From positions 1 through 24,979 of the forward strand of contig JBDIBB010000058.1 in assembly GCA_039812685.1 (NCBI GenBank): a DNA stretch of 24,979 nt, written 5' to 3'. Shown here one piece after another: positions 1 to 8,488 of this stretch. A program made the position numbers and the translations under genes. The notes under the pieces were generated by a model, which saw only the letters and a program-made list of their open reading frames with translations, had not been told where the DNA came from and did not search any database. Positions within the stretch are counted from its first letter, which is position 1. Every line of letters begins with the position of its first letter. This DNA comes from JBDIBB01 sp039812685 (GTDB lineage: Bacteria > Acidobacteriota > Vicinamibacteria > Vicinamibacterales > JAFNAJ01).

Positions 1-21
1 CCGCGGGCCCACCGATCCGAT

Positions 22-897
22 TCACCGCCTGCGCGCCGCGATCGTGCGGGGAATCCCCCGCAGATCCGCCAGCGCGTGGATGGCGTCGAAGCATCCCGTC
101 GCGTCGAGCAGCCGCTGGATCTCGTCCGCCTGGCCGATTCCGCACTCCAGCAGCAGCCAGCCGCCAGAGGGCGCCCCCGCCGACGCTCCCGGGCGCGTGA
201 GCGCACGCGCCGCCTCCGCGATCAGCGCGCGGATCACGTCGAGGCCGTCCGGGCCGCCGAACAGCGCGACCGGCGGTTCGTGTTCGCCGACCTCCGGCGG
301 CAGCGACCTGCGCAGGGGGTTCGGCACGTAAGGGGGGTTGGAGACGAGCAGTTCCACCGGGCCCGCGCCGGCGGTGAGCGACGCCTGCCGGAAGGTGACG
401 CGGCCGGACACGTCGTGACGGCGGGCGTTCTCGCGAGCGACCCCCAGCGCGGCCGCCGACACGTCGGTGGCCCATACCCTCGCGCGCGGGAACTCCAGGG
501 CCAGCGTCACCGCGAGGCAGCCGCTGCCGGTCCCCACGTCGAGGACGTCGAAGGCGGTGTCGCGCGCGAACCGGCCGATGGCCGCGTCGATGATGATCTC
601 GGGCTCCGGACGCGGGACGAGCACGGCGGGCGACACCACGAACTCGCGCCCGTAGAACTCACGGCGGCCGAGGATGTAGGCCACCGGCTCCCGGCGGAGC
701 CGGCGGCTCACGAAGGCGTCGAGCCGCGCGAGCGCCGCCGGGCCGGCCTGTTCGTCACCGCGCACGATCAGGGCCGCGCGGTCGAGGCCGAAGGCCTCGC
801 CGGCGAGCACGCGTGCGTCGATCGCGGCATCAACGGCGTCGAGTCCGCCGGTGGAGAGCGTGTCTCGCGCCGCGTCAACCGCCTCGCGGACCGTCAT
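22..897 (-). CDS. prmC: Peptide chain release factor N5-glutamine methyltransferase PrmC
   Basis: PrmC (HemK) transfers a methyl group from S-adenosylmethionine to the glutamine of the GGQ motif of class I release factors in the cytoplasm. The 291-residue product has the usual family length, with an all-alpha N-terminal release-factor-binding domain (about 1-85) and a Rossmann methyltransferase domain. Seen directly: the SAM-binding loop LDVGTGSGCLAV (about 119-130) and the substrate-glutamine clamp NPPY (187-190), diagnostic for N5-glutamine methyltransferases. The usual PRPETE stretch reads PRPEPE (95-100), a minor variation. It lies 22 bp downstream of prfA on the same strand, so enzyme and substrate are almost certainly cotranscribed, as in many bacteria. 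The stop codon is inside the window, so the gene is complete. Confidence 0.96.
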   Translation of the reverse strand: MTVREAVDAARDTLSTGGLDAVDAAIDARVLAGEAFGLDRAALIVRGDEQAGPAALARLDAFVSRRLRREPVAYILGRREFYGREFVVSPAVLVPRPEPEIIIDAAIGRFARDTAFDVLDVGTGSGCLAVTLALEFPRARVWATDVSAAALGVARENARRHDVSGRVTFRQASLTAGAGPVELLVSNPPYVPNPLRRSLPPEVGEHEPPVALFGGPDGLDVIRALIAEAARALTRPGASAGAPSGGWLLLECGIGQADEIQRLLDATGCFDAIHALADLRGIPRTIAARRR

Positions 898-919
898 CGG
901 ATCGATCGCGCGCGGGCCC

Positions 920-2011
<1,092 letters not shown>

Positions 2012-2096
2012 GACAGTGGTTCGGCTGATGGGGCCGGGTGGTGCCGGGCGCGACGCACGACGCCGCAGGCCCCCCGGCCTCCACCCGTAACCAGAT

Positions 2097-2102
2097 AGAT
2101 TA
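2097..2102 (-). promoter_or_regulatory. Possible -10 box for prfA-prmC
   Basis: On the minus strand the AT-rich patch GATAATCTATCTGG contains TAATCT in an otherwise very GC-rich 141-bp gap between the PAP2 gene and prfA. It would start a transcript about 80 nt upstream of the prfA ATG. No convincing -35 hexamer is visible, so this is a weak call. Confidence 0.3.
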
Positions 2103-2152
2103 TCCGAGATCCCGCCGGAGGCCGCCGGGCGATTGACCCCGGGATGTCGCGG

Positions 2153-3139
2153 TCAGCGGCTTGCGAGCGCGCCCGCCCGCCACCATCGATCGAACCGCGG
2201 CGTCACCCACGCCACCCACGGCAGCAGCAGCGCGCCGGCGATCAGGTCCACCACCCAGTGGTGGCGCAGGTACACCGTCGAGATCAGCAGGACCACGACC
2301 ACCGGCAGCAGGATGGGGAAATACCACCGGCAGTGACGCCAGACGTAGTAGAGCGACACGGCGCTCACGCCCGCGTGAAGGCTGGGGAACGCCGCGCGGG
2401 ATGCGTCGTTGGGCACCATCCGGATGAGCGCTTCCTGGAAGTTGGTGATGGGGCCGCCCTTCAGGTCCACCGAGAAATAGCCGAGCGATTCCATGTAGAG
2501 CCGGGGCGGCGCAGCCGGGAACACCACGTACAGCAGGTACCCGGTGTAGAAGCAGACGATGATGCCAAGCAGCGCCTCACGCGCCTCCGCGCGCCGGCCG
2601 CTGGCCCACAGCAGGATGACCGCCGACGGGCCAATCAGGAAGAAGCTGGCGTAGAAGGCGTTGAAGAACTCGGTTCGCCCGCGGGTGATGTACGCCTCGG
2701 CCCACACCACCGGCTGGCCGCCGAACATCCACTCCTCCACGGCGAGCAGGCGCTGGTGGATGTCGTGCGGGTTCACGAACCGCACCGTGTCGTGCAGGTT
2801 GGTGTAGACGGCGATGCAGAGCAGGAACGGCAGAATCGTGCGGTAGAAATCGGCGGCGCCGCCGCGCCATCCCCGCCAGCGCGGGCGCGCGTGCTCGATC
2901 CACGGAATCGTCAGCGCCAGCGCCGCGGCCACGGCCAGGCGCAGCAGGCCGCCCTCGATGCGTGCCGTGTCATGGCCCGTGCCCGAGAGCACCGTGTAGG
3001 CGTAGAGCGTGACGGCGGTTGAAGGCACGAAGCCCGCGACGAACAGCGCTTCCTCGGGTCGGAGGCGCCGCAGGAGACGCCAGGCGGCAAGCGGCCACGC
3101 CGCCGGCGTGCGCGGCGCGGGCGCGGGCGGGGCGCTCAC
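2153..3139 (-). CDS. PAP2-superfamily integral membrane phosphatase / lipid phosphotransferase
   Basis: This 328-residue polytopic membrane protein has the acid-phosphatase motifs of the PAP2 superfamily. Visible are FPAAPPRLY (about 207-215), AFPSLHAG (about 250-257, with the transition-state Ser253 and His255) and YLRHHWVVDLIAG (about 290-302, with Arg292, the nucleophile-type histidine and Asp298). This motif spacing resembles the PAP2_3 / inositol-phosphorylceramide-synthase-like branch, whose members act on lipid phosphates or transfer head groups at the membrane. The start is a GTG at 3139 that overlaps the stop of the upstream gene in a GTGA (4 bp), so translation is probably coupled. 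A longer in-frame reading upstream is only the antisense frame of the preceding gene. With a prenyl diphosphate synthase two genes upstream, a polyprenyl phosphate substrate is possible, but this is inferred. Confidence 0.88.
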   Translation of the reverse strand: MSAPPAPAPRTPAAWPLAAWRLLRRLRPEEALFVAGFVPSTAVTLYAYTVLSGTGHDTARIEGGLLRLAVAAALALTIPWIEHARPRWRGWRGGAADFYRTILPFLLCIAVYTNLHDTVRFVNPHDIHQRLLAVEEWMFGGQPVVWAEAYITRGRTEFFNAFYASFFLIGPSAVILLWASGRRAEAREALLGIIVCFYTGYLLYVVFPAAPPRLYMESLGYFSVDLKGGPITNFQEALIRMVPNDASRAAFPSLHAGVSAVSLYYVWRHCRWYFPILLPVVVVLLISTVYLRHHWVVDLIAGALLLPWVAWVTPRFDRWWRAGALASR

Positions 3140-5157
3140 TGCACGTATCCCAGGCTGCGCAGGCGCTCGCGCATCTCCTCGTCGAGGGTGGCGGGACCCG
3201 CGGCGGCCGTCCGGGTCGTGCCGCGGCGGCCGTAGGTGGCAACCGCCGGCGCTTCGGGGCCGTTGCCGGCGCCAGCCGCCGTCGGCGCAGGTCCCCACAG
3301 CGGGTGACCGGGCAACTCGCGGCTGAGCGGTACCCCGAGTGCCCGCAGGATCGTCGGCGCCACGTCGAACAGCGTCGCCTGTGTGAGCTCGTCCGACTCG
3401 CCGGCGGGTGAATCGGCCGGCAGGTCCGTACCGAGCATCGCTCGGCCCTGTGCGGACGATCGGCCGGGATGGCCCACGATCCACAGCACGTGGGCCCGGC
3501 CGGCGACCGTCTCCCGCGAATCCGCCGCCGGCACGCTTCCGCGAGGGGGTTGTCGCCGCAGGCTGGCCAGGAGCCGGCCCAGCCACAGGTAGTAGCGGTG
3601 GACGGCGTCCGCGCTGCCGAGGACGACCGATGTCGCGCCCTGTGATGCCCCCAGATGTCGCAGCCGGTTCGTGAGGATGTCGAGCCCCGGCAGGTAGATG
3701 GTCGCGAGATCGATGTCGGCGCCGAGCAGGGCGTCGAGCAGGACGTATTGCTGGGCGTCGAGGGTGGCGGCCTCGAGCAGTGCGCCGGTCACCGCGTCCG
3801 GGATGCCGCTGTCGGCCGGCACGTCGCCAGTCAACGGCGCGTCGGCCGGCAGGTCGCGGGTGGCGAGCACGCCGTGCGCGATGGCGCGGGCACGGGCCGA
3901 CAGGTCGGGCCAGCGCGCCTCGAGGTCCGGATAGAGCGAGGCGGGCGCGATCTCGCCGGCCAGCGCGCCGCCGGCCTGGAGGCGCAGCACGGCGCGTTCC
4001 GAGAGCACCGTGCCGTCGTGCTCGCCGGCGGGCCAGCTCGTCCACCAGTTCACGGCGACCGTCCGCAGGCCCGCCTGGGCCGCCACTTCCCAGAACGTCT
4101 TCTCGCGACGAATGACGCCGGTGTTGAGCGCGGGCCGCGTCAGACGCAACAGGTCGGCGGCGGCCGCCACGGCCGAGGTCCAGCTGGAAGCCGGCGTCGA
4201 GGCCGGCATCTGGCCTTCGAGGCCGGCGATCCGTCGCACTTCGAGGGCCGTCACCCCGTGCCGCTCGGCGGGCCACCCGGTGGCGATCGTCGTCCATTCA
4301 CGGGCTGGGTCGCTGCTCATGCGGGGCATGAGGGCGCGGGTGCGGGCGAGGGCGGGCACGGTGGGGCCGGGTTCGTGGCGCCCTGCCAGTTCAGCATCGT
4401 AGCCGTCGATCGCCACCACGACCAGCCGGATGCCGGTTGGCACCACTGTCAGCGCGGGCGGTACGGGATCCCGGGCCGGCGTGGAGGGCGCGAGGGCGAT
4501 CGTGCCGGCCACTAGAGCGGCGCCGACGCCGGCCATGGCCGCGCTTGCGCGCAGGGAGAGCCGGCGCCGTGGCGTCACGTCGCGGCCGGGCGTCGTGCCG
4601 GCCACCACCACCTGCGCGATGGTGGTCGTCGCGTGCGCGAGCAGCGCGCTGATCACGGTCGCCATCAGCAGGGCCGCGGTCGTGATCCACCAGGCCGAGG
4701 CGTCGCCGGCGGCCTGCCACCACAGCGTGAGGTACGCGAGGCAGGCGGCGCCGACCAGAGCCCCGACGGTCAGCGCCAGCGGGCGGGCTCGTCGCGAGAC
4801 GGCTGGCGCCGGGCCGAGCCAGCGCACGGCACGGGCCGCGGCCGCGATGACCAGCAGCGCCGCAAGGGAGATGGCCGCGCCGAAGGCGACGGCGAGCATC
4901 GCCGCGAGCACGAGCGCGTCGCGTGCGCCGGTCACCAGCCCGGGGAGGCGCGCGGCCACGGCGATCCCGCCGGAAACCCCGAGCAGGAGGCCGCCGAGCA
5001 CCCCCATCCGCAGGCAGGCGCGCAGCGCGATCTGCCAGAAGCTGCGCCCGGCGCGAACCGGCGCGAGCACGAAACGGTCCACGCCGGCGTCGAGGTAGCC
5101 GAGCGCCTTCAGCTTGGCGCGCAGGGCATCGACGTCCTCCGGGTGGGAATGCGCCAT
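3136..5157 (-). CDS. Alkaline-phosphatase-superfamily membrane protein with eroded metal site
   Basis: The 673-residue product starts with a soluble stretch containing LKALGYL (16-22), followed by four to six membrane helices (about 50-225) and an alkaline-phosphatase / type I phosphodiesterase fold. Recognisable landmarks are VVVAIDGYD (Asp251, first metal ligand), EWTTIATGWPAERHGV (nucleophile Thr289 or Thr290) and the typical C-terminal FDVAPTILRALGVPLSRELPG. Where active members have DxxxH, this protein has D493-ILT-N497, and the SDHG metal motif reads VGHPG (Gly562-His563). Several zinc ligands are therefore missing and catalysis is doubtful. The C terminus ends LRSLGYV (666-672), a second copy of the N-terminal motif. 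The ATG at 5157 was chosen because it overlaps the upstream stop (TGATG) and removes 31 residues that only read through the neighbouring gene. The fold assignment is firm; function is unknown. Confidence 0.85.
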   Translation of the reverse strand: MAHSHPEDVDALRAKLKALGYLDAGVDRFVLAPVRAGRSFWQIALRACLRMGVLGGLLLGVSGGIAVAARLPGLVTGARDALVLAAMLAVAFGAAISLAALLVIAAAARAVRWLGPAPAVSRRARPLALTVGALVGAACLAYLTLWWQAAGDASAWWITTAALLMATVISALLAHATTTIAQVVVAGTTPGRDVTPRRRLSLRASAAMAGVGAALVAGTIALAPSTPARDPVPPALTVVPTGIRLVVVAIDGYDAELAGRHEPGPTVPALARTRALMPRMSSDPAREWTTIATGWPAERHGVTALEVRRIAGLEGQMPASTPASSWTSAVAAAADLLRLTRPALNTGVIRREKTFWEVAAQAGLRTVAVNWWTSWPAGEHDGTVLSERAVLRLQAGGALAGEIAPASLYPDLEARWPDLSARARAIAHGVLATRDLPADAPLTGDVPADSGIPDAVTGALLEAATLDAQQYVLLDALLGADIDLATIYLPGLDILTNRLRHLGASQGATSVVLGSADAVHRYYLWLGRLLASLRRQPPRGSVPAADSRETVAGRAHVLWIVGHPGRSSAQGRAMLGTDLPADSPAGESDELTQATLFDVAPTILRALGVPLSRELPGHPLWGPAPTAAGAGNGPEAPAVATYGRRGTTRTAAAGPATLDEEMRERLRSLGYVQ

Positions 5158-6035
5158 CAGCGGGTGCGTCTCGCGACGAAGTCGGCCAGCTCGCGCAGGC
5201 GATCGGCCCGCGACCCGAACGGCGCCAGCGCGGCGGTCGCCGTCGCGCACAGCTCACCCGCCAGTTCGCGCGCGCCCAGCGGGCCGCTGAAGGACACGAA
5301 CGTCGTCTTCTTCTCGTCGCGGCGCAGCGACTTGCCGGTCTCGCTTTCCGCGCCCTCGACGTCGAGCAGATCGTCCACCACCTGGAACGCCAGCCCGAGG
5401 TTCTTGGCGTAGGCCGCCAGCGCGCTCACCTGGGCGGGCAGCCCGCCGGCCGCCAGCGCGCCGCCGGTTGCCGCCGCGCTGAAGAGCATGCCCGTCTTGA
5501 GGCGGTGGATGCGCTCGAGGCGCTCGAACGTGATCTCGCGATTGGCGGCGAGCAGGTCGTCGGCCTGTCCGCCGACGAGCCCGTCGGTGCCGACGGTCTC
5601 GCTGAAGAGGGTGACCAGGCGCGCGGCCAGATGATCCTCGTAGTGACGCGTCAGGGTCCGATACGCCAGATCGAGCAGCGCGAAGCTGGCCAGCAGCGAC
5701 GTCGCCTCTCCGAACACCACGTGGCTCGCCGGCTGCCCGCGACGCATCTGGGCATCGTCCATGCAGGGCAGGTCGTCGAGGATCAGCGACGACGCGTGGA
5801 CGAACTCCGCGGCCAGCGCCACGCCCATGGCGCGCGGCTCGCGGCCGCAGACATCGGCGCCGAGCAGCGCCAGCGCGGCGCGCACGCGCTTGGAGGGCGC
5901 CAGCAACGTGTAGCGCATGGCGCGGTGGACGTGCTCGGGTGGCTGGTCCTCCGGCGGAACGAGCCGGTCCAGGGCGTCTTCGACCAGCGCCTGATAGTGG
6001 ATGAGAAACGAGGGAAGCGCGGATGGAGGAGTCAC
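5157..6035 (-). CDS. Polyprenyl diphosphate synthase, probably geranylgeranyl diphosphate synthase
   Basis: A trans-prenyltransferase of the IspA/CrtE family that condenses isopentenyl diphosphate with allylic diphosphates. The 292 residues include the first Asp-rich motif DDLPCMDDAQMRRG (87-100) with its two-residue insert, the GGQADDL segment (about 155-161) and the second Asp-rich motif DDLLD (221-225). The residues just before the first motif read ASSLILDD, with small residues at -4 and -5, as in CrtE-type geranylgeranyl synthases, where farnesyl synthases usually have a bulky aromatic. A C20 product is therefore favoured but not proven. It heads a tight cluster: its TGA overlaps the ATG of the alkaline-phosphatase-like gene, and the methyltransferase-like gene lies 30 bp upstream. 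Symbol left empty because ispA and crtE cannot be separated without product data. Confidence 0.93.
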   Translation of the reverse strand: MTPPSALPSFLIHYQALVEDALDRLVPPEDQPPEHVHRAMRYTLLAPSKRVRAALALLGADVCGREPRAMGVALAAEFVHASSLILDDLPCMDDAQMRRGQPASHVVFGEATSLLASFALLDLAYRTLTRHYEDHLAARLVTLFSETVGTDGLVGGQADDLLAANREITFERLERIHRLKTGMLFSAAATGGALAAGGLPAQVSALAAYAKNLGLAFQVVDDLLDVEGAESETGKSLRRDEKKTTFVSFSGPLGARELAGELCATATAALAPFGSRADRLRELADFVARRTR

Positions 6036-6065
6036 GATCCGGGAGCCCGGGGGCAGGCGCGTCGA

Positions 6066-6788
6066 TTATAGGCCGGCGGCCGGGGCCCGGCCGAAGACCA
6101 GCAGGTACTGGAACGGGAGGAACGTCTCCTGCGAGAGCAGTCGCAGGCCGGCCTGGTGCGCCTCGGCGATCACCAGGTCCGGCGCGATGCGCTCGTCGAG
6201 CGGCGGGCCTGGGCCGCCGCCATCGAGCCGGAAGTCGACGATGCCGAGTCGGCCGCTGGCCTTCAACGACCGGGCGAGGTTGCGCAGCAGCGGGATGCGG
6301 TCGTCCATCTCGTGATACGCGTCGACGATCAGCGCGGCGTCCAGCGCGCCGTTCGGGAGGCGCGGGTTCTCGGCGGTGCCGAGCACGATGCGCACGTTGC
6401 GCAGCGCCTCGCGCTGCACGCGCCGCTCGATCGACTCGATCATCTGCCGCTGGACGTCCTCGGCGTAGACCATGCCGTTGGGGCCCACGCGGCGCGCCAG
6501 GCGGATCGTGAACCATCCGCCGCCGGCGCCGATGTCGGCCACGACCGACCCGTCACCGATGCCGAGCGCGTCCATGATGCGGCCGGGCTGCTGCCAGGCG
6601 TCGCGGTCGGGGCCTTCGAGCAGCGCGAGGTCGCGCGGCGGGAACAGCCGGCCGTGGCGCGACTGCGCGGCGGGGTGCGCCGTGACCAGCGCCAGCCAGC
6701 CGCCGAAGGCGAGAACCAGCGCCAGGCGCGTCCCGCGCAGGCCGGGCGCGGCACACGATCGCGGGAAGGGCCAGCTCATGCCGATCAT
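6066..6788 (-). CDS. Exported class I SAM-dependent methyltransferase-like protein
   Basis: The 240-residue product has a clear Rossmann methyltransferase core: VVADIGAGGGWFTIRLAR (motif I, about 82-99), an acidic residue after the second strand (VYAEDVQ), ALIVDAYHEMDD (motif IV region) and LGIVDFRLDGGGPG. Ahead of the core is a basic-hydrophobic stretch (RGTRLALVLAFGGWLALVTA, about 18-37) ending AHPAAQS, which looks like a Sec signal peptide. That is unexpected for an enzyme needing cytoplasmic SAM. The ATG at 6788 is preferred over the one at 6779 because GGGGGG stands 6 nt upstream of it. It is divergent from the fumarase gene across 39 bp and probably leads the minus-strand cluster with the prenyl synthase. 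Substrate unknown; the signal could instead be a membrane anchor. Confidence 0.82.
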   Translation of the reverse strand: MIGMSWPFPRSCAAPGLRGTRLALVLAFGGWLALVTAHPAAQSRHGRLFPPRDLALLEGPDRDAWQQPGRIMDALGIGDGSVVADIGAGGGWFTIRLARRVGPNGMVYAEDVQRQMIESIERRVQREALRNVRIVLGTAENPRLPNGALDAALIVDAYHEMDDRIPLLRNLARSLKASGRLGIVDFRLDGGGPGPPLDERIAPDLVIAEAHQAGLRLLSQETFLPFQYLLVFGRAPAAGL

Positions 6789-6813
6789 GGTAATCCCCCC
6801 GGCCCCGGGCAGG

Positions 6814-6819
6814 TCTATA
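6814..6819 (-). promoter_or_regulatory. Possible -10 box for the methyltransferase/prenyl synthase operon
   Basis: The minus strand reads TATAGA here, overlapping the plus-strand TATACT used by the fumarase gene. It would start a message about 19 nt upstream of the ATG at 6788, leaving room for the GGGGGG ribosome site. No -35 is obvious. Weak call. Confidence 0.3.
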
Positions 6820-6821
6820 CT
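6816..6821 (+). promoter_or_regulatory. -10 box TATACT giving a leaderless fumarase mRNA
   Basis: TATACT ends exactly 6 nt before the A of the fumarase ATG (6828), so the expected +1 falls on the start codon itself. There is no Shine-Dalgarno upstream of this ATG, which agrees with leaderless translation. The -35 region is GC-rich and unrecognisable. The same octamer TATACTGG recurs upstream of the ErpA-like gene at 8419. Confidence 0.5.
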
Positions 6822-6827
6822 GGCCCA

Positions 6828-8354
6828 ATGATTCCCGCCTTTTTCAACAGCATCGTCACGTTGATCACCCGCACCTCCGTGGACCTGCCGCCTGACGTGC
6901 GTCGTGCCATGCGCGACGCGCTGGGCCGGGAGATCCCGACCAGCTCGGGTGGCCAGGCGCTGGCCATCATCGCGGAGAACATCGATCAGGCGGTCGAGGC
7001 CGAGGGGCCCATCTGCCAGGACACCGGCATGCCCACCTTCGAAGTGAAGGTGCCGGTCGGCGCGAACCAGATCTGGATGGAGGCCCGGATTCGCGAGGCC
7101 GTGGCCGAGGCCACGCGGCGCGGCAAGCTGCGGCCGAACTCGGTGGACTCGATCACCGGCAGGAACTCCGGTGACAACCTCGGGCCGGGGACGCCGATCG
7201 TCCACTTCGAACAGTGGGAGCGCGACGACATCGAGGTGAAGCTGATCCTGAAGGGCGGCGGGTGCGAGAACACCAACGCGCAGTATGCGTTGCCGCTCGA
7301 CCTGCCGCACCTGGGCCGCGCGGATCGCTCGCTCGAGGGCGTGCGCAAGTGCATCCTGCACGCCGTGTGGCAGGCGCAGGGCAAGGGGTGCAGTCCGGGT
7401 GCCGTCGGCGTGTGCATCGGCGGCGACCGCACCTCGAGCTACCTGCACGCGAAGCAGCAGCTCTTCAGGACCCTCGATGACGTGAATCCCGACGAGCGGC
7501 TGGCCGCGCTCGAGGCGCAGGTGATGTCGACGGTCAACACGCTGGGCGTCGGCCCCATGGGGTTCGGCGGCGACGTGTCGCTCATCGGGTGCAAGGTTGG
7601 CGTGCAGAACCGGCTGCCGGCGAGCTTCTTCGTGTCGGTGGCTTATGACTGCTGGGCGTTCCGCCGGCTCGGCGTCGTGCTCGATGCCCGGACGGGTGAG
7701 ATCACGCAGTGGCTCTACCGCGACGGCGACCGGCCGAGTCAGCCGATGTTCGAGCCGGGCACCGTGGGCTTCGTGCGCAGCGGCCACGAGCGCGTGCTCA
7801 CCACGCCGCTCGACGAGGCGACGGTCCGCTCGCTGAAGGTGGGCGACGTGGTGATGGTGAACGGCCGGATGTACACGGGCCGCGATACGGTCCACCATCA
7901 CCTGATGGCGCACGAGCCCCCGGTGGATCTGCGGGGCGGCGTCATCTACCACTGCGGGCCGGTCATGGTGAAGGAGGGCGAGGGGTGGAAGATGGTGGCG
8001 GCCGGTCCGACCACCAGCATCCGCGAGGAGCCGTACCAGGCCGACGTCATCGCGAGGTATGGCGTGCGCGCCGTCATCGGCAAGGGGGGCATGGGCGCGA
8101 AGACCCTGACGGCGCTGGCGCAGCATGGCGCGGTCTACCTCAACGCCATCGGGGGCGCCGCGCAGTTCTACGCTCGCACGGTGAAGGCCGTCGATGGCGT
8201 GTCGCTGCTGGAGTTCGGCGTGCCGGAAGCGATGTGGCACCTCACGGTGGCCGACTTCCCGGCCATCGTGACGATGGACGCACACGGCAACAGCCTGCAC
8301 AAGGACGTGGAGCGGGCTTCGGGCGAGAAGCTGGATCTGCTGGCGAAGGTGTGA
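6828..8354 (+). CDS. Class I (iron-sulfur) fumarate hydratase, one-chain form
   Basis: This enzyme interconverts fumarate and L-malate in the citric acid cycle with a [4Fe-4S] cluster. The 508-residue chain joins the alpha region (about 1-290, with PICQDTGMPTF and GGGCENTN) to the beta region (about 330-508, with NGRMYTGRDTVHHHL, YHCGPVMV, GPTTSIRE and VIGKGGMG), which are two subunits in many bacteria. Likely cluster cysteines are Cys63 (ICQDTG), Cys188 (KGCSPGAVGV) and Cys274 (YDCWAFRR), placed by comparison with family patterns. L-tartrate dehydratase is related, but the fused architecture fits fumarase. The cluster type is sensitive to oxygen and superoxide, and the next two plus-strand genes are an Fe-S carrier and a Fur-rubrerythrin protein. 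The ATG at 6828 has no ribosome site and appears to be at the transcription start. Confidence 0.93.
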   Translation: MIPAFFNSIVTLITRTSVDLPPDVRRAMRDALGREIPTSSGGQALAIIAENIDQAVEAEGPICQDTGMPTFEVKVPVGANQIWMEARIREAVAEATRRGKLRPNSVDSITGRNSGDNLGPGTPIVHFEQWERDDIEVKLILKGGGCENTNAQYALPLDLPHLGRADRSLEGVRKCILHAVWQAQGKGCSPGAVGVCIGGDRTSSYLHAKQQLFRTLDDVNPDERLAALEAQVMSTVNTLGVGPMGFGGDVSLIGCKVGVQNRLPASFFVSVAYDCWAFRRLGVVLDARTGEITQWLYRDGDRPSQPMFEPGTVGFVRSGHERVLTTPLDEATVRSLKVGDVVMVNGRMYTGRDTVHHHLMAHEPPVDLRGGVIYHCGPVMVKEGEGWKMVAAGPTTSIREEPYQADVIARYGVRAVIGKGGMGAKTLTALAQHGAVYLNAIGGAAQFYARTVKAVDGVSLLEFGVPEAMWHLTVADFPAIVTMDAHGNSLHKDVERASGEKLDLLAKV

Positions 8355-8362
8355 CGAGGCGG

Positions 8363-8403
8363 GGCCGGACCAGCCCGGCCGGGGCGCCGCGCGGAGGCCC
8401 CGG
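8363..8403 (+). terminator. Two tandem GC-rich hairpins after the fumarase gene
   Basis: Just past the fumarase stop there are two inverted repeats: GGCCGG/CCGGCC (8363-8368 with 8375-8380) and CCGGGGC/GCCCCGG (8379-8385 with 8397-8403). They share two bases, so they are alternative or sequential structures. No T-run follows, so termination would have to be Rho-assisted, or the hairpins protect the mRNA 3' end. Confidence 0.3.
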
Positions 8404-8418
8404 CGGCGTCCGATCCCG

Positions 8419-8424
8419 TATACT
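8419..8424 (+). promoter_or_regulatory. -10 box TATACT for the ErpA-like gene
   Basis: GTATACTGG stands in the 134-bp gap between the fumarase stop and the ErpA-like ATG. It predicts a start near 8431 and a 58-nt leader that includes the ribosome site AGAGGAG (8472-8478). The octamer TATACTGG is identical to that at the fumarase start. No clear -35. Confidence 0.45.
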
Positions 8425-8488
8425 GGAGGCTCCATCGGGGAATCCGGGGAGGGCGAGCGGCCCGCCCCGTCAGAGGAGTCGACCAGAG

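Noticed and set aside
6156..6827. Extending fumarase upstream on the plus strand
   Set aside because: The in-frame extension is antisense of the methyltransferase and has shadow composition; the fumarase N terminus MIPAFFNSIV fits at 6828.
6789..8435. A long upstream extension of the methyltransferase frame on the minus strand
   Set aside because: The extension is antisense to the fumarase gene; the methyltransferase has its own ATG, ribosome site and signal peptide at 6788.
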